Assembly: GCA_002069785.1 (NCBI GenBank)
Contig: MWCA01000052.1
Coordinates: 1 to 43,163, forward strand
Direction of reading: 5' to 3'
DNA: 43,163 bases
DNA from: Lentisphaerae bacterium ADurb.Bin242
GTDB lineage: Bacteria > Verrucomicrobiota > Lentisphaeria > Victivallales > UBA1829
Within the stretch, counting starts at the first letter, position 1. Each line of letters starts with the position of its first letter. Shown piece after piece: positions 14,815-23,700 of the stretch. A program made the translations under genes and the position numbers. The notes beneath the pieces were generated by a model that worked only from the letters and a program-made list of their open reading frames with translations, did not search any database and was not told the origin of the DNA.

Positions 14815-16680
14815 ATGCTGAATCGAATCCTGGCCCGGAAGGCCGCGTTTTTCCGCGCGGAACTGTTTGACGTCGCGGAACAACGGGAACTGAATGTGGC
14901 GGAGTTCCGCCTTGCGCTTTCTTTCAAAACTGCCGTCGGATGCAAGCTCGTTTTCCGTTCGGACAAATACGGACTGATTGTGCCGTTCACCCTCGAAACG
15001 CGTTCGGACCGCGTCTGCCGGGTGAAGATCGAAAACGGCGCGATCGTCGAGCAGAATTCCATCCGCTGGCGATTGATGCGTTTGAGCGTGCTGCCGGAGC
15101 TGATGACGACCGACACCGGAAGCGAAGGGCATTATCTGCTGCCGGTGTATTCCGGAGCTCTCGCGGACTTCCGGGAACGTCCGCCCTGCCGTAATTCCGA
15201 CCGCATTTATCTGGAACAGCGCGAGTGGGAAAAGTTCTCCATGATGAACTGTTTCGGGTGCCTGAAAAAAAGTCAGAATATTTTTGCGGTCGTGGATTCC
15301 GGAGACTTTGCCTGCCGGGTGGATTCCGAGTTCAATCAGGCGGGAAAAAACCGTTTGTATGCCACCTTCCTGATCCGGAAAAAGCCTTCGGACATGCCGA
15401 AGTTCGAGGACCTTTCCGTCCGTTTTTACGACGCCGGGGAGGACGCCGGTTACGGCGATTTCGCCAAACTCTTCCGGAAATATCTGCTGGAAGAACGCGG
15501 CGCGTCGCTGCTGCGCGACCGGGCGGAAAACAATCCGGCGCTCGCGTATTCCATCGACGCCCTGCGGGTCAAAATCTTCCTGGCGCAGAAACATCCGTAT
15601 CTTCCGGACGGCTCCTCTCCGGTGAAGGTGCACACCACCTGCGAGGAAGCCTGCCGGATCATCGACGCTATGAAGGAAGCCGGCATCGACAAAGCCGTCA
15701 TTACGCTGGTCGGGTGGAACCTGGGCGGACACGACGGCGCGTATCCGGCGCATTTCCCGGTGGAGCCTTCGATCGGAGGCGAGGCCGGCTTGCGGAATCT
15801 CATTGCACACGCCAAAGAGTCCGGATACCAGATCGTCCCGCACGACAACGTGACGGACATCTACCGGGGTTCTCCCGACTTCGACTACGAGTATGTCGCC
15901 CGCGACGAAGGACAGGAGCCCGTCGCGGCCGGAATCTGGGGCGGCGGACAATCTTACAAGACGTGTCCGCTGGTTTACCTCCAGCGCTGGGGCTATGAAT
16001 TCGAGCGCATCCGCCGGCTTGGCTTCGAGGGGCATTATTACATGGATGCGCAATCCACGGTGCTGTGGACCTGTCACTCGCCGAAACATCCGGCGGGGGA
16101 AAAGGAATTCGCCCTCGCGCTGGCGTCGATCACCGCGATTCCGCGCACTCTGTACGGAGCGGTTTCCATTGAATGCCCCTCGGTATATTCGATCCCCTTC
16201 ATCGACGAGGCTTCCACGATCCATTGTCCGCTGGACGATCCGTTTCTTACGGACCGGATGCCTGCGCCGCTGCGTTCGCTGGACATTGCTCCGGTCCCGT
16301 TTTTCCATATCGCGCTGCACGGGTTGATCCTGTATCAGGGACACTGGGTTCACACATACCGCGACCCTGTTCTTGGATTGCTGCGTGAACTGGCGTTCGG
16401 GGCGCGTCCGAGCATGGAGGTTTCCTATCGTGACAACGGCGGCAACGGCGGAAATTATAGGAAGTCGATTGCCCTGCTCAAAGAGGCGTATTTGCGTTGT
16501 TTCCACGAACTGAAACTGCAATGCGAAACGATCGAATCCTTCCGCGAGCCGTACAGAGGTTTTTTCGAGGCGGTCTACTCCAACGGATGCAAGGTGACGG
16601 TCAATGTTTCGGATTGTGCGATGGAAGGGCTCACGCCGGGGAGCTGGAAGGCGTCCCGGACGGAAGTTCCTGCGCGGTGA
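14815..16680 (+). CDS. cytoplasmic TIM-barrel glycosidase-like protein (DUF5696-like)
   Basis: 621 residues without a signal peptide (MLNRILARKAAFFRAELF), unlike its operon partners, so it probably acts inside the cell. Residues 1-230 are beta-rich. About 235-560 look like a glycosidase-type TIM barrel: VITLVGWNLGGHDGAYP near 296-312, a YQIVPHDNVTDIY strand, and GHYYMDAQS near 405-413, whose Asp is a candidate catalytic residue. The layout recalls DUF5696 proteins and, more distantly, GH101-type barrels; this is from memory of family style. It ends the operon at 9780-16680 and could cleave oligosaccharides released by the secreted enzymes. Its last 50 bases overlap the convergent AraC gene. 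Confidence 0.6.
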   Translation: MLNRILARKAAFFRAELFDVAEQRELNVAEFRLALSFKTAVGCKLVFRSDKYGLIVPFTLETRSDRVCRVKIENGAIVEQNSIRWRLMRLSVLPELMTTDTGSEGHYLLPVYSGALADFRERPPCRNSDRIYLEQREWEKFSMMNCFGCLKKSQNIFAVVDSGDFACRVDSEFNQAGKNRLYATFLIRKKPSDMPKFEDLSVRFYDAGEDAGYGDFAKLFRKYLLEERGASLLRDRAENNPALAYSIDALRVKIFLAQKHPYLPDGSSPVKVHTTCEEACRIIDAMKEAGIDKAVITLVGWNLGGHDGAYPAHFPVEPSIGGEAGLRNLIAHAKESGYQIVPHDNVTDIYRGSPDFDYEYVARDEGQEPVAAGIWGGGQSYKTCPLVYLQRWGYEFERIRRLGFEGHYYMDAQSTVLWTCHSPKHPAGEKEFALALASITAIPRTLYGAVSIECPSVYSIPFIDEASTIHCPLDDPFLTDRMPAPLRSLDIAPVPFFHIALHGLILYQGHWVHTYRDPVLGLLRELAFGARPSMEVSYRDNGGNGGNYRKSIALLKEAYLRCFHELKLQCETIESFREPYRGFFEAVYSNGCKVTVNVSDCAMEGLTPGSWKASRTEVPAR

Positions 16681-17596
16681 CGTTCTTCCCGCAGCCCGAC
16701 GGAAGATGAACCGGTCCGTGGTCGCCCGCACGCCAGACGCGCGGCGGAAGGCCGGTTGAGGCGGTGAACTGCCGCGAGAAGTAATTGGCGTCGTTGAAAC
16801 CGGCCTTCATGGCGATGTCCGTGACCGACAGCGAGGTGGTCATCAGCAGTTCCCTGGCTTTGGCGAGCCGCAGGATCAGCAGATATTGAATCGGGGATTC
16901 CCCGAGCCTGTTTTTGAACAGCCGTCTGAAATTCGTAACGCTCATACCGGCGACTTCCGCCAGGTCCGCCAGCTTGATGTCGTGCTGGAAATTCTCCTCC
17001 ATGAAAGAGATCACCGGTGCGAATTTACCGGCTCCCGCCGCTTTTTCGGGCGTCAGCTCATAGGTCTGGCGCGAGAAAAGAAGGATGGACTCCACGAGAA
17101 GGATGTAGAGCGCGGTCCGGAATCCCGGCCGAGCGAACGCCTGTTCATCGGCGATTTTCACCACAAGCTGGTCCAGCTTCGTGAGCGTCAGGTCGTCCAC
17201 GAACAGCATTTTCCGGGGATTGTGACGGTTCCCGAACAAATGGTTGAACCCCTCCATCAGGGTGAAATCCTCCATGAACCCCTGAATGGATTCGATATCG
17301 AACAGAAACGTCAGCAGGGAAAGATGGGTGATGTCCTCGTAATAATGCTTCTGTCCGGGCTGGATCAGGCAGACGGATCCGGTATACAAAAGATATTTCA
17401 CGCCGTCGATGACATGCGTGGCGCTTCCGGCTTCGACCGCAACCAACTCGTAAAACGAGTGAGTGTGCTCCCGCACGCATTCATCGGTATGGTGGACCAC
17501 TTTGAGCGCGCTGATTTTCTGCGGGCTGAACCGTGCATAGCTGTTGAACTTCAGCAGCGGAATGGAGGCGGACGGCTCCCTGATTTTCTTCATCAT
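16631..17596 (-). CDS. AraC-family transcriptional regulator
   Basis: 321 residues. An N-terminal cupin sensor (about 30-150; HTDECVREHTHSFYELVAVEAG, YLLYTGSVCLIQPGQKHYY) precedes the C-terminal double helix-turn-helix AraC domain (about 195-295), with KLADLAEVAGMSVTNFRRLFK and the signature SVTDIAMKAGFNDANYFSRQF. Cupin-type AraC regulators sense sugars or related compounds and usually activate catabolic genes. It is convergent with the 621-residue gene, overlapping it by 50 bases through an unusual Ser/Pro/Gly-rich C-terminal tail beyond the HTH. The metallo-beta-lactamase-fold gene lies upstream on the same strand, 139 bases away. The target is probably the neighbouring module, by position only. 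Confidence 0.92.
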   Translation of the reverse strand: MMKKIREPSASIPLLKFNSYARFSPQKISALKVVHHTDECVREHTHSFYELVAVEAGSATHVIDGVKYLLYTGSVCLIQPGQKHYYEDITHLSLLTFLFDIESIQGFMEDFTLMEGFNHLFGNRHNPRKMLFVDDLTLTKLDQLVVKIADEQAFARPGFRTALYILLVESILLFSRQTYELTPEKAAGAGKFAPVISFMEENFQHDIKLADLAEVAGMSVTNFRRLFKNRLGESPIQYLLILRLAKARELLMTTSLSVTDIAMKAGFNDANYFSRQFTASTGLPPRVWRAGDHGPVHLPSGCGKNVTAQELPSGTPSSSPA

Positions 17597-17735
17597 ATCT
17601 ACATCTCTCTTCCTGGCGCCTTATTACTGTAGCCGTCTTTTCGGGGAAAACAAATCTCCGGAAAAATTTTTTGGACAAATAATCCTTATGAATGGACAGA
17701 TCGTTATAAAAAATCTCCATTATCCTCGTGGCGGT

Positions 17736-18515
17736 TCAGAGGGAAATGCGCATTCCGTCCCGCGCGATGATTGCCTGTTCGCGTGCAGCGATGGCATCCT
17801 GTTCGGCTTCGTTTTCCGGCCAGAGGGTCCGGCCCCGGTGGTTGAAGACGAGCCGGGAAGAGGAATCCAGGTTTCCGGATTGCGTCAGGGCGCTTCGCAT
17901 GGTCCGGATCATGGATATGTCGCAATGGTCGAAAATCCGCCAGTCGCCCGGAGCCGACATGGTGGCGTCCCATATGGCGAGGTCGATATGGGTTCCGCCG
18001 ATCAGCTGACGTTCCCGCGAAGTCATCCATGCTCCATCCAGTTCGTAGAGAAGATTGCCTGCGGGACTTTCGACGAGATAGTGGAATGCTTCCTCCTGCG
18101 GGTTGTCCAGCACATGACTGGCCGGCAGAACCGTGAACTGGAACTTTCCGATGGTAAAGCGGTCTCCGGCCGTCAGCGGGTGACAGAGGCAGTTCGGCGA
18201 CTCCGCCAGCGCGCACGCCTGGGGCGACCCCCAGAAATGCAGCGGCTGTTTCCGCGACTGGCCGGCCAGAACGGTTACCTGATGCGGGTGATAGTGGTCG
18301 TCGTGGCTGTGTGTCAGCACAATGTCGGTGATCTCCGCCGGGGAGACGCCGTAACGCAGGATGCTTTTGACCGCCGTGGCTCCGCAGTCGAAAAGGATGC
18401 GGCCGTCCAGCAGAGTGGCGGTGCTTCCGAGAACCCCCGGTTCGCCGTAATGATTCCAGTCGTAGTCCGCCGCTCCGGTGCCGAGAAATAATAGTTCCGT
18501 CATTTTTTTCTCCAT
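17736..18515 (-). CDS. metallo-beta-lactamase-fold hydrolase
   Basis: About 259 residues. The fold signature THSHDDHYHPH (near 69-79) supplies metal-binding His/Asp residues. It is preceded by LFLGTGAA and FDCG strands, with later LPASHVLDN, ELDGAWM and VFNHRG segments that carry the remaining metal ligands. This is the general MBL hydrolase family (COG1234/PhnP-like forms have the same N-terminal FLGTGAA), cytoplasmic because no signal peptide is present. Two starts are near each other: ATG at 18515 and ATG at 18503, the latter with GGAG 7 bases upstream. The gene stands between the AraC gene and the divergent module 2 GntR gene. The substrate is unknown; a phosphodiester or lactone linked to sugar use is possible. 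Confidence 0.88.
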   Translation of the reverse strand: MEKKMTELLFLGTGAADYDWNHYGEPGVLGSTATLLDGRILFDCGATAVKSILRYGVSPAEITDIVLTHSHDDHYHPHQVTVLAGQSRKQPLHFWGSPQACALAESPNCLCHPLTAGDRFTIGKFQFTVLPASHVLDNPQEEAFHYLVESPAGNLLYELDGAWMTSRERQLIGGTHIDLAIWDATMSAPGDWRIFDHCDISMIRTMRSALTQSGNLDSSSRLVFNHRGRTLWPENEAEQDAIAAREQAIIARDGMRISL

Positions 18516-18722
18516 GATGATTTCCCTTTGCCGGGAACGCTCCGGGAAGAATATGAAAACAGGCCCGCAGAATATTTTACCATAACGGAGATTGATGTTT
18601 TTTCAAGGGAGCAAATCCCGAAACAGGAGATCCGCATTTCCGTTTTCCCGATATTTCCGGGGGTGGAAAAAGCAAATCGGGCGCGGTTTTAAAAAAAATG
18701 ATTTTTTTTCAGAAAAGGGCTC

Positions 18723-18761
18723 TTGCAATCCTGAAACATTATATTATATTAAGGATAATAT
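18723..18761 (+). promoter_or_regulatory. promoter and dyad operator of the module 2 GntR gene
   Basis: TTGCAA (18723-18728), 16-base spacer, TATATT (18745-18750). Overlapping the -10 is a 7-bp inverted repeat, ATATTAT (18741-18747) / ATAATAT (18755-18761), a suitable shape for an autoregulatory operator. A GAGG 7 bases before the ATG at 18788 is the ribosome-binding site. The gap 18516-18722 to its left is AT-rich with A and T runs and shows no gene. Confidence 0.5.
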
Positions 18762-18787
18762 GAATTTTCCGGAAATGAGGCTGGCTG

Positions 18788-19855
18788 ATGAATTTGCCGA
18801 AATATTCACAGGTTCAATACGGGGTGCTGAACCTGATCGCGGAACGCAAACTGGAAGCGGGAGACCGTATACCGGTTGAAAAAGATCTGGCTTCGCTGTT
18901 CGGAGTCAGCGTGGTGACGGTCCGCAGCGCGATGAAAAATCTGGAAGACCGCGGAATTGTCACGCGGCAGCAGGGACGCGGGACTGTTCTGAACAAGGTG
19001 ATCGAACCGCAATCCCAGCTGGGAATCATATTGTATCTGGACATTCGCGAAAGCCTGGACGGACCGGTTCTGCGCAATACCCAGATTGACCTGGCGCAAC
19101 TGGAACTTTCGGTGGCCGACAGCGGATATGCGATCCGCTATCAGGTGGCGCGGCGTGTCCCGACCCATTTTCTGCTCCATTCCCTGCGGGACGTTTCGGG
19201 CGTGCTGATCTCCGGATACATTACCGAAGAATGGCTTCAGCTTCTCGAAGGGCTGGACATCCCGATCGTGCTTGTAGGATCGATCTACTCGGAACAGATT
19301 CCCCGGTTTGCCCATGTGGACATCGATTGGAAATCCATGACGCGGGCCGCGCTGGATTTCTTCGTTTCGCTCGGATTGCGGAAAATCGGGATGGTGACGG
19401 GGGCCGGATTCTATGAGCCTACCCGGCGGCTGGTCGCCGCTTACCGGGAGGGCATGGCCGCGCATAAACTGCCGTACGTGGAGACAATGATTTGTGTTCC
19501 GGAAAATAACAATGCCCGGATACCGATAAGAAACTTCCTGAAGACCCACGAAGACCTGGATGTCATTCTGGTCGAATACGGCAAATACATCTATCTTCTG
19601 GGAGAGCTGCTGGATCTGGAGCGGAAACCGCCCTTCATGGGAATCATCGGCTTGTTCCGCCAGCTGGAGGAACTTCCCGCGCGGGTAATGAATGTGGTGC
19701 CGGACCGGGATATCTGGCACGCCTCGGTACAGATGCTGATTCAGCAAATGACCAATCCATCCGCCCGGAAAGAAAGAATTCTTCTGGGGAATATTTTTGT
19801 CAACGATCCGTCTGTAAAAAATGAGATTTTAACAAAGAAAGGGGTGAGGAAATGA
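18788..19855 (+). CDS. GntR-type transcriptional regulator with LacI-like sensor domain (module 2)
   Basis: 355 residues. The N-terminal 70 residues are a GntR winged HTH ([39 protein letters not shown]). Residues about 75-340 resemble the LacI/periplasmic-binding sensor: [30 protein letters not shown], and [29 protein letters not shown] are typical. Expected role: sugar-responsive control of the module 2 genes. Its stop TGA overlaps the ATG of the following pseudopilin gene (19852-19855), so regulator and pseudopilin are translationally coupled, a tighter arrangement than in module 1. A dyad over its own promoter suggests autoregulation. The ligand cannot be told. Confidence 0.88.
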   Translation: MNLPKYSQVQYGVLNLIAERKLEAGDRIPVEKDLASLFGVSVVTVRSAMKNLEDRGIVTRQQGRGTVLNKVIEPQSQLGIILYLDIRESLDGPVLRNTQIDLAQLELSVADSGYAIRYQVARRVPTHFLLHSLRDVSGVLISGYITEEWLQLLEGLDIPIVLVGSIYSEQIPRFAHVDIDWKSMTRAALDFFVSLGLRKIGMVTGAGFYEPTRRLVAAYREGMAAHKLPYVETMICVPENNNARIPIRNFLKTHEDLDVILVEYGKYIYLLGELLDLERKPPFMGIIGLFRQLEELPARVMNVVPDRDIWHASVQMLIQQMTNPSARKERILLGNIFVNDPSVKNEILTKKGVRK

Positions 19856-20709
19856 GAAAGCAGGGAACGGGAAACGAGAGAATGCGAATGAGGCGGAATT
19901 CCGGTTTCACACTGATAGAGCTTCTGATTGTTATTGCAATCATTGCGATTCTGGCGGGAATGCTGCTGCCGGCGTTGAACCAGGCAAGGGAAAAAGCGCG
20001 GGCGGTTTCCTGTATCAGCAACATGAAGCAGATCGGGTTGACGCATGTCCTTTACCGGAATGATTTTGCGGGTTGGTTCGTGCCGGTCTCCCAGGCGACG
20101 TACACAAAAAACTGGAACGAGGACAGTGCCAATGTGTGGGCCTACAATTTTTATTCCCTGAACTATATCAACGGCCCGAAAAGCTTTTTCTGTCCCACAC
20201 TCAAACCGGTCTATACTTTGTCCCATCTGACCGGGAGCAGTTCCATTTTTGTCAAATACAAAGAAACCCCGGGGCTCTGGCGGATGGTCGGTTACTCCTA
20301 CAACGGGCTGTTCGGCGGGTGGAACAGCGTCGGCGGAGACTATTGCGGGATCGAGTCGCTGACCAAGGAAACCCGCGTCAGGATGCCCGATAAAAAACCG
20401 GTTCTCATGGAATCCCTGGCCGATACGACTTCCATCATTTCGACCAGCGAGCATTATTCCCTGCATGTCTTTAACGCCGCATGGGTGGGTTCCTACAATA
20501 CGGACGCCGTCTGGTCGAATTTTGCAACACCGCATGGAAACAGGAATATCACCAACTACAGGAATTCCGTCGGAAACGGGAACATCATCTGGGCGGACGG
20601 CCATATTTCGACGATGTACCGCGCAAACTGGCAGCCGGGACAATGGGTGAACTGGCATTATTTTCTTCCGGATCATTCCGCATTTCCGTCGGACTATCTG
20701 AAAAAATAG
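19852..20709 (+). CDS. pseudopilin-like protein, prepilin N-terminal methylation domain (module 2)
   Basis: 285 residues. A basic leader ([16 protein letters not shown]) precedes the prepilin site [20 protein letters not shown] at about 17-36, followed by [25 protein letters not shown]. The C-terminal region keeps a [10 protein letters not shown] ending of the H-X9-DG type, although the residue at the His position is Asn, so the motif is degenerate. Export, cleavage after Gly by a prepilin peptidase and assembly into a pseudopilus-like structure are expected from the family. It overlaps the regulator gene by ATGA and is followed 47 bases later by the giant secreted protein. The specific role in this family is unknown. 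Confidence 0.87.
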   Translation: MRKQGTGNERMRMRRNSGFTLIELLIVIAIIAILAGMLLPALNQAREKARAVSCISNMKQIGLTHVLYRNDFAGWFVPVSQATYTKNWNEDSANVWAYNFYSLNYINGPKSFFCPTLKPVYTLSHLTGSSSIFVKYKETPGLWRMVGYSYNGLFGGWNSVGGDYCGIESLTKETRVRMPDKKPVLMESLADTTSIISTSEHYSLHVFNAAWVGSYNTDAVWSNFATPHGNRNITNYRNSVGNGNIIWADGHISTMYRANWQPGQWVNWHYFLPDHSAFPSDYLKK

Positions 20710-20756
20710 TGTCGCCGTTTTTCCCTCCAAAAAATTCTTAAAAAAGGATTGATGTC

Positions 20757-23700
20757 ATGTTGAAACCCGCAGGTTTATTGTTTCTTCTCTCCGGACTGGC
20801 GCTGTCGGCAGCGGAACCGGAAATCTATTTTTCATTCGACCGTTCTTCCCGGGCGGATTTCGGAGGCGTTCCCGGCGGCAAGCAGGAAATCGCCGGAGCC
20901 GCAGGAGAACGGGGTGTGGAAGGGAAAGTCATCCGCGGGACGGATAAAACTCCGGACGCCATGCTTTCGGACGGGCTTGCCGGGAAAGCGCTTCTCCTCG
21001 GAAACAGCCGTGACAAAAAAGCGGTTCAAACGGTGGAATATATCCCGTTTGCTCCGCTGTCGGCGACGGAGGGCAGCGTCAGCTTATGGGTTCGCCCGAA
21101 CGACTGGGACGGGAAGGATCATAAAAATTTTCACCATTTTTTCGGCGCCATGAACGGGGCCGAGCGTCTGGTCCTCTATAAATATTACGAGAACTCCAAA
21201 CTTGTATTTCTCCTTGGACGTCTTGGCGGAAACGGAGTTACGACAGCGATCCATGCGGATATCTCCAACTGGGAGAAAAACTCCTGGCATCATGTCTGCG
21301 CCGTTTGGAACGCCAAATTCATGGAACTGTATGTGGATGGGAAAAAGACGGCGGAGTCCCCGCGGAAAACGCCTCCGGGACCGGATTTCACGAAGTTCCA
21401 GCTCGGGGAATACTGGCAGGGAAACCCCGGCAGTTCTTCTCTGGATGAACTGCGCATCTACGGGAAAAAACTTTCTGCACAGGAAGTCCTGAAGGACTAT
21501 CTGCTTCATGCGGCGAAAGCGACTTCCGATTCCGCTCCCGTTTTGATGGGCGTCGGAGCCGGGAAAGTGACGGTGGATGGAACGATCGGCGCGGGGGAAT
21601 ATGCCCTGTCCGTTTCCGGGATGAACAATTCCATGAATGCGAACGTCCAATATTCCCCGAGACAGTCCCGCTGCTCCCTGTCCTGGGATGAGCGGAATCT
21701 GTATGTGGGGCTCCAGTCGCCGGCTCCCGGCGTCCTGAAAGCATCCCATTCCGGGCGTGACGCGAATCTCTGGGAGGACGACGCGGTAGAACTTTTTTTT
21801 TCGGGATTTGACGGAAAAAAAGACCTCTACCAGTTCATTTTCAACAGCGGGAAGGGGATGTATGACTCCAAAAACCGGAAAAGCGGCTGGCAAAGCAGCG
21901 GCGTCCGGTTTGAATCCGGCGTGAAGAACGGCGTCTGGACTTTTGAGTGTGCGATTCCATGGGAAAATTTCGACTTCGTTCCGGCCGCCGGCCGGAATTT
22001 CCGGATGAATATCTGCCGGGATTTTGTGCAGTCCAACGATTGGACCTGTCTGGCTCCCGGCGATTATTTCGCGGTTCCCTCCTATGCAAAGGTCACCCTC
22101 TTGAAACAGGTTCCTTCCCTTGAGCTGTCTCCTTTCGGTGAACTCTACAGCGGAAAGATTCAAAGCGAACTTTCCCTTGCAGGCACGGAGCCCGACACGG
22201 TGAAAGCAAAACTGTCTGTGAAAGCACCCGTATTTCCCTTTACTTTTGAAAAAGAATACCGGCTGGAACCGGGAAAGCGCGCCGTTTCCCCCATAGCCGG
22301 AAAGGTTCCTGAAAACGGGAATCTGGAGATTTCGGTTCTGTCGGAGAAACACGGCGTTCTTTATCAGAATACTGTTTCCTACAAGACGCTGCTGCCGGTG
22401 CGTCTGGCTTGCATCTATACCGACATCCCGGAACAGTTGCTGGTGATGGAGATCGAAAATTCCAGGCTCCTCACGGGAAAAAATAAGCTTCGCGTGATGC
22501 TGGAGGACATCAGAACGGGGAAAAGCGTTTATGAGAGTACGCAAGTCATTCCGGATGACCGGCCCACGGTCCCTGTCCGTTTCCCCATTCAAACGCTGCC
22601 CGACGGAGAATATACGCTCCGCTATGCATTTCTTTCCCCTGACGGCGGGGAACTGTTCAAGGATCAGGAGGCGTATGCGAAATATCCGGAAGTCCGCCCC
22701 TGGACCCATTGTCCGTACGGGCTTGCGGATGTGGTTCCACCCCCGTGGAGCGCCCCGAAAACGACGGATGATTCCTTCGAATGCTGGGGACGAAAGATTC
22801 AACTGGGAGGAAAGGGGCTGATCCGGTCCATGAGTTCGCAGAATCGTGAACTTCTTTCCGCCTCCGTGTCGCTGAAATGGAACGGCAGAATCCTGGATTT
22901 TCGCGCGACGGTCCAAAAAAAGGGCGCCGGATTCACGGACTATAAACTGGTGCCGGGCGACGGGAGCGTCCCCGTTGAAGTGTCTGTTCGTGCGGAGTTC
23001 GATGGACTTCTCTGGTTCACGCTTTCCCTGCTGCCGGATGTTCGGGAAAAATTGGAATCGCTGTCGTTGGAGATTCCACTCAACCGTACAAATATTACCG
23101 GATTTGACGACGGTTCCTCCATCATGGAAAAGAAGGATTTGACAAACATGCCGGACGGTTCTTTTCAGGTCAATCCTGTGGAAAAACCTTTTTTCTGGTG
23201 CGGCGGCGACGAGGTCGGCCTGATGGGAGGTTCCTCTTCGCGCAGGGGGTGGCATCTGCGTGACAAAGCGAAAGGATTGACGGTTTCGGTTCAGGACAAG
23301 ACCGTGGTTCTGGAGCTTTCTCTGGTGGACAGCCCGCTGAATCTTGCAAACCGGCGGTCCCTTGAATTTTATCTTCAGCCCACGCCCGTCAAGCCGAAAA
23401 ACAGGGAGATGCAGAAATACCGGACCGGACGGAACATGATCTGCTGGGGGGAATACGTGACCCTCTTTTTCGCCCATAAGCGTCCGGGAAAATTCAGCGA
23501 ACGCCACCTGACGTATTTCCGCGAACAGCAGGAGAAAAAGGGGATGCGCGTGTTTTACTACAACGCGCCGAAAGGAGCTTCCCCGGTCTCTCCGGAATGG
23601 AATTATTTCGGAAAGGAATGGCATTGTTCTCCGCCCCGGCTGGGCGAGTATATGCGGGATTCACATACCCCGAACCGGGCTGCCCGCAACATGTATCTTT

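Noticed and set aside
18592..18879. 95-aa frame before the module 2 regulator
   Set aside because: It crosses the regulator promoter and start in another frame and has no ribosome-binding site or recognisable content.
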